64,000 nucleotides of DNA from Rhodobacterales bacterium (GCA_002748265.1 PDRY01000016.1:124001-188000); one strand, 5' to 3'. Counted from the first letter of the stretch, positions 24,462 to 33,233 are shown. A program made the numbers and translations. The notes: generated by a model from the sequence alone, not told the origin.

Positions 24462-26209
24462 ACCAGTGCCCCTCCGGCGCCCTTAATGGCGTTTGTAGCC
24501 TTAGCATCCCCCAGCAGCATCTTGTTGTGGGGCTCACCCGACGGGATCATCGGGAAGCAGTTTTCATGTTTCTCGACAAGGCAGTCGAACAGCACCGGAC
24601 CGTCGTGCTTGATCATCTCCATGATCGCATCGTCCAGATCGGCGGGGTCCGACACCAAAATGCCCTTTGCCCCGAAGGCTTCGGCCAGCTTCACGAAATC
24701 GGGCAGCGATTCCGACCAGCTGTGCGAATAACGCTCTCCGTGTAGAAGCTGCTGCCACTGGCGCACCATCCCGAGCCGTTCATTGTTCAGGATGAACTGC
24801 TTGACCGGCAGGCCATACTGCACGGCGGTGCCCATTTCCTGCATGTTCATCAGCCAGGAGGCTTCGCCCGCGACGTTGATCACCAGGCTGTCGGGATGGG
24901 CAAGTTGCACGCCAATGGAGGCCGGGTGGCCATAGCCCATGGTGCCCAGCCCCCCAGACGTCATCCAGCGGTTTGGCTCTTCGAAGCCCATATACTGGGC
25001 GGCCCACATCTGGTGCTGGCCGACTTCGGTGGTGACGTAGCGGTCCATGTCCTTGGTAAGTGCCTCAAGCCGCTGCATCGCATATTGCGGTTTGATCGTA
25101 TTGCCTTCTTGCGTGAAGGCGAGACAGTTGACCTTGCGCCATTCCTCGATCTGGGCCTGCCACTTGGCGATGCCCGCGCGGTTTACCTTGCGGCCCCGCG
25201 CCTTCCACAGGTTCAGCACGTCCTCAAGCACATGGGCCACGTCCCCGACGATCGGCACATCCGCGCGGATCACCTTGTTGATCGAGGACGGGTCGATGTC
25301 GATATGGGCCTTCTTGGATTTCGGGCTGAACGCATCCACACGGCCGGTGATCCGGTCGTCGAACCGCGCACCGATCGCGATCATCAGATCACAGCCATGC
25401 ATCGCCAGGTTGGCCTCATAAAGGCCGTGCATCCCCAACATGCCCAGCCAGTTCTTGCCCGATGCGGGGTAGGCGCCGAGGCCCATCAGCGTCGATGTGA
25501 TCGGGATGCCCGTCGCCTCAACCAGCTCGCGCAGGAGCTGGCTGGCCGCCGGGCCAGAGTTGATCACGCCGCCGCCGGTATAGAACACGGGGCGCTCGGC
25601 GGTTTCGATCATCTCGACCAGCGTGGCGATGGTCTCCGGATCGCCCTTCACGGGCGGGTTGTAGTGCGACGTCATCGCCTTGGGCGGGGTGTACTCTTCG
25701 GAGGCAAACTGCACATCCTTCGGGATGTCGATCAGCACCGGGCCGGGGCGACCGCTTGACGCGACGTGGAACGCCTCGTGGATCGTGCCGGACAGCTTGC
25801 CGGTGTCTTTCACCAGCCAGTTATGCTTCGTGCAGGGGCGGGTGATGCCCACGGTGTCGGCCTCCTGGAAGGCGTCCGAGCCGATCATGAAGGTTGGCAC
25901 CTGGCCGGAAAACACAACCAGAGGAATCGAATCGAGCAGCGCATCCGTCAGCCCGGTCACGGCGTTCGTCGCGCCGGGGCCGGAGGTCACGAGCGCCACA
26001 CCGACCTTGCCGGTGGAGCGGGCATAGCCTTCGGCGGCATGAATCGCGGCCTGTTCATGGCGCACAAGGATGTGGCGGATTTCGTTTTGCTGGAAAATCT
26101 CGTCGTAAATCGGAAGGACAGCACCGCCGGGATAGCCGAATACCACTTCGACGCCCTGATCCTTCAGGGCCTGAACCACCATCTTCGCGCCGGTCATCTG
26201 ACGTGCCAT
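24458..26209 (-). CDS. ilvB: Acetolactate synthase large (catalytic) subunit
   Basis: 583 residues, thiamine-diphosphate enzyme making acetolactate or acetohydroxybutyrate for valine, leucine and isoleucine. The cofactor-activating glutamate is in FGYPGGAVLPIYDE / HEQAAIHAAEGYARSTGK near 48, the FAD region near 250-300, and the ThDP/Mg motif is NVAGEASWLMNMQEMGTAVQYGLPVKQFILNN near 445-475 (GEAS for the common GDGS, typical of this alphaproteobacterial form). First structural gene after the leader peptide and attenuator. Also called ilvI. Confidence 0.97.
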   Translation of the reverse strand: MARQMTGAKMVVQALKDQGVEVVFGYPGGAVLPIYDEIFQQNEIRHILVRHEQAAIHAAEGYARSTGKVGVALVTSGPGATNAVTGLTDALLDSIPLVVFSGQVPTFMIGSDAFQEADTVGITRPCTKHNWLVKDTGKLSGTIHEAFHVASSGRPGPVLIDIPKDVQFASEEYTPPKAMTSHYNPPVKGDPETIATLVEMIETAERPVFYTGGGVINSGPAASQLLRELVEATGIPITSTLMGLGAYPASGKNWLGMLGMHGLYEANLAMHGCDLMIAIGARFDDRITGRVDAFSPKSKKAHIDIDPSSINKVIRADVPIVGDVAHVLEDVLNLWKARGRKVNRAGIAKWQAQIEEWRKVNCLAFTQEGNTIKPQYAMQRLEALTKDMDRYVTTEVGQHQMWAAQYMGFEEPNRWMTSGGLGTMGYGHPASIGVQLAHPDSLVINVAGEASWLMNMQEMGTAVQYGLPVKQFILNNERLGMVRQWQQLLHGERYSHSWSESLPDFVKLAEAFGAKGILVSDPADLDDAIMEMIKHDGPVLFDCLVEKHENCFPMIPSGEPHNKMLLGDAKATNAIKGAGGALV

Positions 26210-26246
26210 TTCTTTGTCCTTCGCCTACGTCACTCGCTTTGGTCAC

Positions 26247-26276
26247 AAAAAAGCCCCCGGGGGGTAATCCGGGGGC
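26247..26276 (-). terminator. ilv attenuator terminator
   Basis: Perfect 8-bp stem GCCCCCGG/CCGGGGGC with loop ATTACCCC followed by six T, on the minus strand, 38 bases before the ilvB start and 24 bases after the leader-peptide stop. It stands upstream of the structural genes, so read-through must be regulated. Three bases of its 5' arm are also used in the alternative antiterminator helix. Confidence 0.85.
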
Positions 26277-26317
26277 GCATGGAGGTTGGTCTGGCGACCG
26301 TTACCGGGCCATGCGCC
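26274..26317 (-). promoter_or_regulatory. ilv antiterminator helix
   Basis: GGCGCATGG, inside the last leader codons (26309-26317), is the exact complement of CCATGCGCC (26274-26282) at the foot of the terminator. Pairing would remove the lower terminator stem and allow transcription into ilvB. A ribosome finishing the leader would cover the first arm; one stalled at the Leu-Val-Val-Ile-Val codons would leave it largely free. A small hairpin GGTC-GCCA-GACC lies between the arms. Confidence 0.65.
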
Positions 26318-26348
26318 TTTTTCCTACAATTACGACAAGATCCGTCAT
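26301..26348 (-). CDS. ilv operon leader peptide
   Basis: 15-codon ORF, MTDLVVIVGKRRMAR then TAA, with GGAG about six bases before the ATG. Five consecutive codons (CTT GTC GTA ATT GTA) encode Leu-Val-Val-Ile-Val, precisely the end products of the pathway downstream. It lies between a candidate promoter and a terminator on the ilvB strand. This is the signature of ribosome-mediated attenuation. Too short for routine gene calling. Confidence 0.82.
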   Translation of the reverse strand: MTDLVVIVGKRRMAR

Positions 26349-26373
26349 CGGGGGCTCCATTGTGTGCGGGAAA

Positions 26374-26401
26374 CTTATGCATGTGCAGAAAGGAGGGTCA
26401 A
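26374..26401 (-). promoter_or_regulatory. Candidate sigma-70 promoter of the ilv operon
   Basis: On the minus strand, TTGACC and CATAAG are separated by 16 bases. Transcription would start some 15-20 bases before the leader ATG, giving the short 5' end expected for an attenuated operon. Consensus match is moderate (5 of 6 and 4 of 6). Confidence 0.45.
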
Positions 26402-26691
26402 CCCGGGTCATGGAGAAAATGTCGCGTTTTGGGTGTTTTGCGTAACTATCGTAAAACAAGGGGTGTCGCGGGTGCGAAAAATGTTTGCGTCAGTTGTTTT
26501 CGTTGTTCTGCAAGGGGCTGCTTGGCGTTGAAAGGCCGCCCATGCACAAAAATTGGTCAAAAAATCTGACAATATGTCGCATCAAGGTGCAAAACGCGGT
26601 TCCCACGGCTTCAAAGGAGCGCTAGTCTTTCTGCACTTTAACGATCCGCCCTTGTGGGAGCAGGGGCCAAAACAACCTTGGGAGGTCATAA
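26402..26691. other. Intergenic region between ilv and TRAP operons
   Basis: No ORF supported. The DNA is noticeably more A/T-rich than the surroundings. It must hold the plus-strand promoter of the TRAP transporter operon, whose ribosome-binding site GGGAGG is at its right end. No strong inverted repeat or riboswitch-like fold was recognised. Confidence 0.5.
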
Positions 26692-27777
26692 ATGGATCGT
26701 CGCTCTTTTCTGAAAAATGCCGCGCTCGGCTCCACCGCCGCCGCTGCCACCACCGCTCTGGCCGCTCCGGCCTATGCGCAAGGCAAGCGGACCCTGACCC
26801 TGGTCACCACCTGGGGCCGCGGTCTGGCCGGTGTGCATGACAGCGCGCAGCGCAACGCCGACATGATCACCGCCATGACCGATGGCCAGATCACCGTGGA
26901 TCTGAAAGCGGCTGGTGAACTGGTTGGCGCGTTCGAGGTGTTCGACGCCGTGACCTCCGGTCAGGCTGACATGTATCACGGTGCCGATTACTACTTCGTG
27001 GGTCAGCACCCGGGCTACGCCTATTTCACCTCCGTGCCCTTCGGCATGACCGCGCAGGAGCTGACCAACTGGTACTACCAGAACGGCGGCATGGAGCTGC
27101 ATGACGAGCTGGGCCAGATCTTTGGCCTTAAATCCTTCCTCGGCGGCAACACCGGCGCTCAGGCTGGCGGCTGGTACAAGAAGGAAATCACCGGCCCCGA
27201 AGACTTCCAAGGTCTGAAGTTCCGTATGCCGGGTCTGGGCGGTGAAGCCCTGGGCAAGATGGGCGCCTCCGTGCAGAACCTGCCGGGCTCCGAAGTGTAT
27301 CAGGCGCTTGCCTCCGGTGCGATCGATGGCACCGAGTGGATCGGCCCCTGGGCCGACGAGAAGGCCGGTTTCCAGGAAATCACCAAGACTTACTACACCG
27401 CCGGCTTCCACGAGCCGGGTGCCGGTCTGTCCATGGCGATGAACCGCGAAGTGTTCGAAAGCCTGACCCCGGCCCAGCAGAAGATCTTCGAGGTCGCTTG
27501 CATGGAAGGCCACCAGTGGAACCTGAGCCAGTTCCTGGCCGAAAACGGTGCCGCTCTCGAGCGCCTGCAGGCTGGCGGCGTGAAGGTCATGGAATTCCCG
27601 GACAGCGTTTGGGAAGCCATGGGGGCTGCCTCGAAAGAGACGCTCGACCAGTACATGGACGATGAGCTCTATGCGCGGATCCGCAACAGCTACAACGACT
27701 CCATGCGCAAATCCTCCGCGTGGCTGCAGAAGTCCGAAGGCGTGTATCGCGCCCAACGTGACCGCCTGATGGGCTAA
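26692..27777 (+). CDS. TRAP transporter substrate-binding protein (TakP-like, Tat-exported)
   Basis: 361-residue periplasmic receptor of the DctP family. N-terminus MDRRSFLKNAALGS carries a twin-arginine motif, with cleavage likely after APAYA. Binding-site regions: LKFRMPGLGGEALGKMGASVQNLPGSEVYQALASGAIDGTEWIGPWADEKAGF near 175-230, which includes the ligand-contacting arginine and the EW pair seen in TakP-type, 2-oxoacid-binding proteins. Signal motif and this block resemble Rhodobacter TakP. Heads a three-gene operon. The ligand could be a keto acid or related monocarboxylate; not proven. Confidence 0.93.
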   Translation: MDRRSFLKNAALGSTAAAATTALAAPAYAQGKRTLTLVTTWGRGLAGVHDSAQRNADMITAMTDGQITVDLKAAGELVGAFEVFDAVTSGQADMYHGADYYFVGQHPGYAYFTSVPFGMTAQELTNWYYQNGGMELHDELGQIFGLKSFLGGNTGAQAGGWYKKEITGPEDFQGLKFRMPGLGGEALGKMGASVQNLPGSEVYQALASGAIDGTEWIGPWADEKAGFQEITKTYYTAGFHEPGAGLSMAMNREVFESLTPAQQKIFEVACMEGHQWNLSQFLAENGAALERLQAGGVKVMEFPDSVWEAMGAASKETLDQYMDDELYARIRNSYNDSMRKSSAWLQKSEGVYRAQRDRLMG

Positions 27778-27884
27778 GCCCGCGGTTTTGCACTATCGGC
27801 GGGGGCTGCGCGCGGCGCGGCCCCTTCGCCACAATCCGGGGAACGCCCCGGCAAAATTCAAGAGACCCGATCAGGGAGGGGACG

Positions 27885-28859
27885 ATGGCGGAAGAGGCCG
27901 CGACGGGGCTTTGGCCCAATTATGACGGCTGGCTGATCCAGCAGATCGAGGCGCTGCAGGGCACCGGTTGGCTGGGATGGCTGATCGGGCAAATTTTGGA
28001 AGCGCCCTACAATATCGTCTTCGCGCTGACCCATCCGGGGATGTGGCTCGACTGGTCGAACAAGGAAGCGGTGATGCGCTTCGTCTATTTCGGCGGCTCC
28101 AAGGAACTGCTGTTCGCCGTCCTGTTCCTGTTCCTGGTGGTGACCGGGATCGGGCTTGCCTCGCGCCGCTTCATGTGGGGCTGTGTGCGCACCTTCGAAG
28201 GGATCACGAACACCATTGGCCGGATCGCCGCCTGGGCGGGGCTGCTTATGGTGCTGCAACAGATCCTCATCATCTTCATGCAGCGTATCTTTGCCGTCAG
28301 CCAGATTTCTCTGGGCGTCGGGGCTTCCGTGTCTAAGGACGTGTCCTGGTGGGCCGAGATGCTGAAGTTTGAGAACGCGCTGATCGTGACCCTTTGCGTG
28401 GGCTACACCTTCGTGCAGGGCGGCCATGTGCGGGTGGACCTCATTTATGCGGCGGTCAGCCACCGGGTGAAGCGGATCATCGACATGGTTGGTTCCATGA
28501 TCTTCATGGTGCCCGCGGCCTGCCTGATCTGGATGTATGGTTGGTTCTTCCTGTGGCGCCATCTGATCGTGCCGAAGCCCTCGGCTTCGGACACGCTCGA
28601 CAAGCTGCTGATGAAGTCCCGCGCGCTTCGCTGGAACGTGGAGACCATCGGGTTCAGCCCCAACGGGTTCAACGGCTACTTCCTGTTCAAGATCTTGCTC
28701 GTGGCCTTTACGGCGCTCGTGCTCTTGCAGGCGGTGACGTTCTTCTACCGCTCCTATCTCGAACTGCTCGAGGGCGAGGACGCAGTGGACAAGTATCTCG
28801 ATCATGACGCTCAAGAGCCGATCGAGGATGAAATGCACGCCAGCGAGCATCTGGCGTAA
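27885..28859 (+). CDS. TRAP transporter small permease (DctQ/TakQ-like)
   Basis: 324 residues, longer than the roughly 170-200 of ordinary DctQ subunits. Hydrophobic segments occur near 70-95 (ELLFAVLFLFLVVTGIGLAS), 120-140, 165-185 (ENALIVTLCVGYTFVQGGHVRVDL, the conserved small-permease loop), 200-225 and 265-290. GGGAGGGG precedes the ATG. Lies between receptor and large permease. The extra length matches the mannitol/chloroaromatic-type (FcbT2-like) branch. Confidence 0.9.
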   Translation: MAEEAATGLWPNYDGWLIQQIEALQGTGWLGWLIGQILEAPYNIVFALTHPGMWLDWSNKEAVMRFVYFGGSKELLFAVLFLFLVVTGIGLASRRFMWGCVRTFEGITNTIGRIAAWAGLLMVLQQILIIFMQRIFAVSQISLGVGASVSKDVSWWAEMLKFENALIVTLCVGYTFVQGGHVRVDLIYAAVSHRVKRIIDMVGSMIFMVPAACLIWMYGWFFLWRHLIVPKPSASDTLDKLLMKSRALRWNVETIGFSPNGFNGYFLFKILLVAFTALVLLQAVTFFYRSYLELLEGEDAVDKYLDHDAQEPIEDEMHASEHLA

Positions 28860-28873
28860 GGGAGGCAGAGCGC

Positions 28874-31255
28874 ATGCTTTTCGGATTGGACGGGATCGAA
28901 CTCGGTCTCCTCATCGTTTTTCTCTGCCTCTTCGGGGGTATTCTGTCGGGCTTCCCGGTGGCTTTTGCCATCGGCGGATCGGGGGTGATCGCGTTCGCGA
29001 TCATTGCCATGCTCGACGCCAACGGCCTGCTGATCCATCAGGCGATTGATGAATCCTCGGCAGAATATGCCAAGCTGCTGGCCGAAGGGGTCCGGCAGGA
29101 TTCGATATCCGTGTTCCGATACCCGGACTTGCCACGTGTGGCGGAGCCGATCTTCCCGCAGTTCGTGGACGGCGTGGTGACCGGCGGCGGTTGGGAGACC
29201 GCGGTGGACCGCAACCTGTCCTTCATCGTGAACCGCATCAACGAGCGGGTTCTGGCGGGGGCGTCGATCGAAACGCTGCTGGCGGTTCTGATGTTCGTTC
29301 TGATGGGCATCACGCTGGAGCGCTCGCGGATTGCAGATGATCTGCTGACCACGATGGCGCGGGTCTTTGGCCCGCTTCCGGGCGGTCTGGCGGTGTCCGT
29401 GGTCGTCGTGGGCGCGTTCCTGGCCGCGTCGACCGGGATCGTGGGTGCGACCGTTGTGACCATGGGGCTGCTGTCGCTGCCGACCATGCTGCGGGCCGGG
29501 TATCACCCGCCGCTGGCGACGGGGGTCATTGCCGCCTCGGGGACGCTGGGGCAGATCATCCCGCCCTCGATCGTGATCGTGCTCCTGGGCACGCTGGCGG
29601 GGGATCTCTACTCCACCGCGCAGGAAGAGCGCGCGCAGCTTGTGGGCTGCTCCGATGCGCTGACCTATCTGGGCGAGCCCGCGGTCGTGTCGGTCGGCAC
29701 GTTGTTCCAGGCGGCGCTGCTGCCGGGCATCCTGCTTGCGGTGCTTTACGGGCTCTATGCCTTTGGCTTTGCCATGGTGAACCCGTCCAAGGCGCCCGCC
29801 GTTCAGGTGGACGGCGGCAAAGGTGACGTCGTCACGCGGAACGAAGCCCTGACCTGGTTCGTCGGTGTGCCCGGTGCCCTGATCGGTGCGCTGCTGGTGG
29901 CCGGTCAGCTTGGGCTGGTCGGGTCTCAGGATGTGTCGGTGTCCAGCTTCTCGGATGCCGGGCAGACGGCGAGCCTGCGCACGACGGTCGGGCCGGAATG
30001 CCAGGCCTCGATGATCGAGCTGCATGGCCAGGACGCCTGGGATGCTGCCGTGGCCGAGCAGGCCGCGATTGATGCAGCGGGCGGCGTCGCGGAAGCGCAC
30101 CGCATGAGCGAGGACGAGATCGCCGCCGCGCGGGCCGAAAAGGTGGCGAATGCGCCTCTGATCGGCAAGGGCATCGCGGTGTCGGCGCTTCTTATGGCGC
30201 TGTGGCTGGCCGTGGCCGTGGGCGTGGCGCCGACGGCGGACAAGCGCCCGATGATGATCGGCGGGGCCGGGATCGCGGGGCTGTTGCTGTTCGATGCGCT
30301 CTTTGCCGGGCCGCTGGCCTCTCCGGGCACGCGGGTGCTGATCTTTGCGCTGCCGCTGGCCGTGGCGCTCTGGGGCTGTGCGAAAGCCGCGCCGCTTCTG
30401 GGCCGCAACGATCTGCTGCGGGTGGTGTTCCCGCCGCTCGTGCTGATTGTCGCGGTGCTTGGCTCGATCCTGGGCGGCATCACCAACCCGACGCCCGCTG
30501 CGGCGCTTGGGGCGGGCGGCGCGATCATGCTGGCGGCCTATCGCCGGCTTGAGGCCCAGGGCCGCAACCCGCGCATGGTGCTGTATACGACGCTCGCAAT
30601 CATGGTCATGCTCATTGTCGGGACCAATTTCGACATGCGCATGGGGCAAGAGACCGTGCTTTTTGAGAACCGGCTCGCCTATATGGTGGTGTTCGCCGCC
30701 TTCCTGGTCGCCATGTTCGGCATCTTGTGGAGCTGCTGGGTACTGTTTGCCGATGGCGTGCTGACCCCGGTGGTGCGGGAAACCGCGAAGGTCACGTCGA
30801 TGGTGTTCACCATCCTGATCGGCTCGCAGCTTCTGAACCTGGTGGTGATCTCCTTTGGCGGGGAACACTACATCCAGCAGTTCCTGCGCAGCTTCGACAA
30901 TGAATTCGTCGTCTTCCTGACGGTGATGGGCGTGCTGTTCATCCTCGGCTTCGTGCTCGACTTCCTGGAGATTATCTACATCGTGATCCCCATTGTCGGG
31001 CCCGTCATCTATGGTGGCACGATGGATCCGAAATGGGTGACGATCATGATCGCGGTGAACCTGCAGACCTCGTTCCTGACCCCGCCCTTTGGCTTTGCGC
31101 TGTTCTACCTGCGCGGGGTGGCCCCGCCAGAGGTCACCACGGGGCACATCTATCGCGGTGTGATCCCCTTCGTGCTGATCCAGGTGCTGGGTCTGGCGCT
31201 GCTGTGGTTCTTCCCCAGCGTCGTGACCATCGTGCCCAACCTGATCGGGCACTGA
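28874..31255 (+). CDS. TRAP transporter large permease, extended form (DctM/TakM-like)
   Basis: 793 residues against about 430 for common DctM. The N-terminal DctM half includes GGILSGFPVAFAIGGSGV (near 15-35), an inserted hydrophilic stretch (residues about 55-110), and the transport motif ASGTLGQIIPPSIVIVLLG near 225-243. Residues about 310-560 form an insertion with several extra helices and a polar segment. The second half ends FLEIIYIVIPIVGPVIYGG ... LQTSFLTPPFGFALFYLRG near 700-755. GGGAGG precedes the ATG. Transport is expected to be sodium-coupled. Confidence 0.92.
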   Translation: MLFGLDGIELGLLIVFLCLFGGILSGFPVAFAIGGSGVIAFAIIAMLDANGLLIHQAIDESSAEYAKLLAEGVRQDSISVFRYPDLPRVAEPIFPQFVDGVVTGGGWETAVDRNLSFIVNRINERVLAGASIETLLAVLMFVLMGITLERSRIADDLLTTMARVFGPLPGGLAVSVVVVGAFLAASTGIVGATVVTMGLLSLPTMLRAGYHPPLATGVIAASGTLGQIIPPSIVIVLLGTLAGDLYSTAQEERAQLVGCSDALTYLGEPAVVSVGTLFQAALLPGILLAVLYGLYAFGFAMVNPSKAPAVQVDGGKGDVVTRNEALTWFVGVPGALIGALLVAGQLGLVGSQDVSVSSFSDAGQTASLRTTVGPECQASMIELHGQDAWDAAVAEQAAIDAAGGVAEAHRMSEDEIAAARAEKVANAPLIGKGIAVSALLMALWLAVAVGVAPTADKRPMMIGGAGIAGLLLFDALFAGPLASPGTRVLIFALPLAVALWGCAKAAPLLGRNDLLRVVFPPLVLIVAVLGSILGGITNPTPAAALGAGGAIMLAAYRRLEAQGRNPRMVLYTTLAIMVMLIVGTNFDMRMGQETVLFENRLAYMVVFAAFLVAMFGILWSCWVLFADGVLTPVVRETAKVTSMVFTILIGSQLLNLVVISFGGEHYIQQFLRSFDNEFVVFLTVMGVLFILGFVLDFLEIIYIVIPIVGPVIYGGTMDPKWVTIMIAVNLQTSFLTPPFGFALFYLRGVAPPEVTTGHIYRGVIPFVLIQVLGLALLWFFPSVVTIVPNLIGH

Positions 31256-31272
31256 TCCGCACCCCTTGCATC

Positions 31273-31308
31273 AAAGACCCGCGCGCCTCTGGCCCGCGGG
31301 TCTTTTCT
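31273..31308 (+). terminator. Bidirectional terminator after the TRAP operon
   Basis: Perfect 11-bp stem AAAGACCCGCG/CGCGGGTCTTT with an eleven-base loop and T-rich tail TCTTTTCTT. It lies 17 bases after the large permease stop and just before the stop of the convergent DapA-family gene, serving both. Confidence 0.85.
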
Positions 31309-31310
31309 TG

Positions 31311-32192
31311 TCAGGACGGCAGGCGATCCAGAACGGCATCCAGCTGCGCGCAGATCTCGGCCGGTGCGGCTGTCATCGGTAAGCGCAGCTCGGGGCTGTC
31401 GATGATCCCGCGCCGCCAGAGCAGATGCTTGATCGGCGCCGGGCTGGGCGCGGCAAAGATCAGCCTGGCGATGTCGTCCACCTCGCGCCACAGGCTGTGG
31501 GCCTGGGCGAAGTCGCCTTGTGCGACATGGGCCATGATCCGGGCGTGGACCGGGGCGAGCAGATGCGCCGACACCAGAACCGCCCCGCGCGCGCCATGGA
31601 GGATGGCCGTCAGGAACAGCCCGTCCTCCCCCGTCATCACGGAGAAATCGTCAGGCGGGTCCAGCATCAGATCGCGCGACTGGTCGGCATCGCCTGAGCA
31701 ATCCTTGAGCCCCACGATCCGTGGCTCCCGCGCCAGATCGCGCAGTAGCGCGTTCGTCATGCCGATCCCGGTGCGGTAGGGGATGTTGTAGAGCATCACC
31801 GGCCCCTCAACAGCCCCCAGCAGCGCGCGGATATGGGCTGCAATCCCCTCCTGAGACGGGCGGAAATAGGAGGGCGGTGTGACCAGCCAGCCATCGGGCT
31901 GGGGCAGGGCGCGGGCGTGGTCGATCAGCGGTGCGGTCGCCATCCCGGACAGGCCCACCCAGACGGGCAGGTCGGTTTCGCGCCGCGCGATGTCGATCAA
32001 GCGGGTCAGCTCTTTGGTGCTCAGGGCGGGGCCTTCGCCCGATGTCGCACCGAGGATCAGGCCGCTCAGCGGCTGCGTGGCGCAATGCTCCAGCAGCCGG
32101 ATGAAAGACGGCTCATCCAGTGCTCCGTTTCGAAACGGGGTGATCAGGGGCAGCCAGATCCCTTGCGGGAGGCTGTGGGGCGGTGGGGTCAT
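31311..32192 (-). CDS. Dihydrodipicolinate synthase (DapA) family protein
   Basis: 293-residue aldolase-type TIM barrel. The Schiff-base lysine is in RIVGLKDCSGD near 168, the catalytic tyrosine in MLYNIPYRTGIGM near 140 and the substrate loop is LILGATSGEGPAL near 43 (GATSGE where true DapA usually has GTTGES). The arginine after NIPY is present. AAAGGA precedes the chosen ATG; longer in-frame starts lack one and run through a terminator. Could be DapA or a pyruvate-dependent aldolase of sugar-acid metabolism. Confidence 0.88.
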   Translation of the reverse strand: MTPPPHSLPQGIWLPLITPFRNGALDEPSFIRLLEHCATQPLSGLILGATSGEGPALSTKELTRLIDIARRETDLPVWVGLSGMATAPLIDHARALPQPDGWLVTPPSYFRPSQEGIAAHIRALLGAVEGPVMLYNIPYRTGIGMTNALLRDLAREPRIVGLKDCSGDADQSRDLMLDPPDDFSVMTGEDGLFLTAILHGARGAVLVSAHLLAPVHARIMAHVAQGDFAQAHSLWREVDDIARLIFAAPSPAPIKHLLWRRGIIDSPELRLPMTAAPAEICAQLDAVLDRLPS

Positions 32193-32232
32193 GATGGTGT
32201 CCTTTCTCAAGACGAGACCGGACACGCGCATG

Positions 32233-32261
32233 AAAAAACCCCGCGCGAGACCGGCGGGGTT
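32233..32261 (-). terminator. Rho-independent terminator upstream of the DapA-family gene
   Basis: Minus-strand stem AACCCCGC/GCGGGGTT with a nine-base loop, ending in six T. It lies about 100 bases after the bpt stop and about 40 before the DapA-family start. It may simply end bpt, or act as an attenuator for the next gene since a short ORF precedes it. Confidence 0.78.
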
Positions 32262-32288
32262 GAACAGACGCACAAAGGCCAGCCACCC

Positions 32289-32333
32289 CTAAAGGGTGGG
32301 TTTCTTCACGAAAGAGGCGCGGATCATGGTCAT
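32289..32333 (-). CDS. Possible 14-residue leader peptide
   Basis: Short ORF MTMIRASFVKKPTL then TAG, between bpt and a terminator that precedes the DapA-family gene on the same strand. Its stop lies in the loop of a small hairpin CCACCC/GGGTGG. The ribosome-binding site is poor and only two lysine codons are present, so amino-acid attenuation is not clear. Could be chance. Confidence 0.3.
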   Translation of the reverse strand: MTMIRASFVKKPTL

Positions 32334-32363
32334 GGCGCGATCATGCCGCTTCGGCGCGCGCTG

Positions 32364-33233
32364 TCAAGCGGGATCGCGGGGCGGGGCCGGGGGCTCTTCG
32401 TCCGGGGCGCTGCGGGCATGGGGCAGGCTGATCCGGGCCACCTGTTCGGCGATGGGATCGGTGGAGAGCGGGTGCAGATCGGCGCTGAAACTGTCGGGAT
32501 CATCGAGCGGCTGCCAGGTGCCGCCGTGGTAGATCTCGAGGCCGGAGAACCGGGACTTGTAGCCCATCTTGGGCGATCCGGGCACCCAGTAGCCCAGGTA
32601 GACATAAGGCAGCCCCAGCTCGCGCGCGATGCGGATGTGATCGAGGATCAGGTAGGTGCCGAGGCTGTCTTTCTCGTGGTTGGGGGCGAAGAACGTGTAG
32701 ACCATCGACAGCCCGTCCCCGAGCAAATCGGTGAGCGCGGTGGCACGCAAGATCGCGGGGCGACCGGCGGTATCCGCGGGGCGCAGGTAGTTCACCAGCC
32801 GAGTACGCACCGGACTTTCTTCGACCATCGCCGCGAATTCGAACATGTCCATGTCGGCCATGCCGCCGGTGGCGTGCCGCGCATCCAGATAGTCGCGAAA
32901 CAGCGCGTAGTGGTCATCGGTCACCCAGGCGGAGCTGAACTCGCGTAGCAGCCCTTGGTTCCGGCGCAGCACGCGGCGTTGGCTGCGCGAGGGGGCGAAG
33001 GTTTCGACATTGATCCGCGCCGAGAGGCAGGCGTTACACTCCGCGCAGGACGGGCGGTAGACGACATTCTGGGATCGGCGGAACCCTTGTTGGGAAAGGG
33101 CGTCGTTGAGCGCCTCCGCACCGACGCCCTGCAGCGCGGTGAACAGCTTCCGCTCCGTCCGTCCCTCAAGATAGGGGCACGGCTGCGGCGCCGTCACGTA
33201 AAACTGCGGCGAAAGAGGCAGGCTGTGGCGCAT
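32364..33233 (-). CDS. bpt: Aspartate/glutamate leucyltransferase (arginyltransferase family)
   Basis: Adds leucine from Leu-tRNA to N-terminal Asp or Glu, marking proteins for ClpAP through the N-degron pathway. 289 residues. Conserved [17 protein letters not shown] near 18-34, [17 protein letters not shown] near 63-79 and the GNAT-like C-terminal half ([40 protein letters not shown] near 190-230). This length is typical of bacterial Bpt. No clpS/clpA gene is adjacent. Confidence 0.93.
   Translation of the reverse strand: MRHSLPLSPQFYVTAPQPCPYLEGRTERKLFTALQGVGAEALNDALSQQGFRRSQNVVYRPSCAECNACLSARINVETFAPSRSQRRVLRRNQGLLREFSSAWVTDDHYALFRDYLDARHATGGMADMDMFEFAAMVEESPVRTRLVNYLRPADTAGRPAILRATALTDLLGDGLSMVYTFFAPNHEKDSLGTYLILDHIRIARELGLPYVYLGYWVPGSPKMGYKSRFSGLEIYHGGTWQPLDDPDSFSADLHPLSTDPIAEQVARISLPHARSAPDEEPPAPPRDPA

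Noticed and set aside
24458-26209. GEAS in place of GDGS in the thiamine-diphosphate motif of acetolactate synthase, as a sign of inactivity
   Set aside because: The rest of the motif and the spacing to the NN end are intact, and I recall this variant as normal in alphaproteobacterial IlvB.
28811-31252. 813-codon open frame on the minus strand, antisense to the TRAP large permease
   Set aside because: Its translation is dominated by His, Gln, Arg and Asp, typical of the complement of GC-rich hydrophobic genes; the plus-strand frame has clear DctM motifs and a ribosome-binding site.
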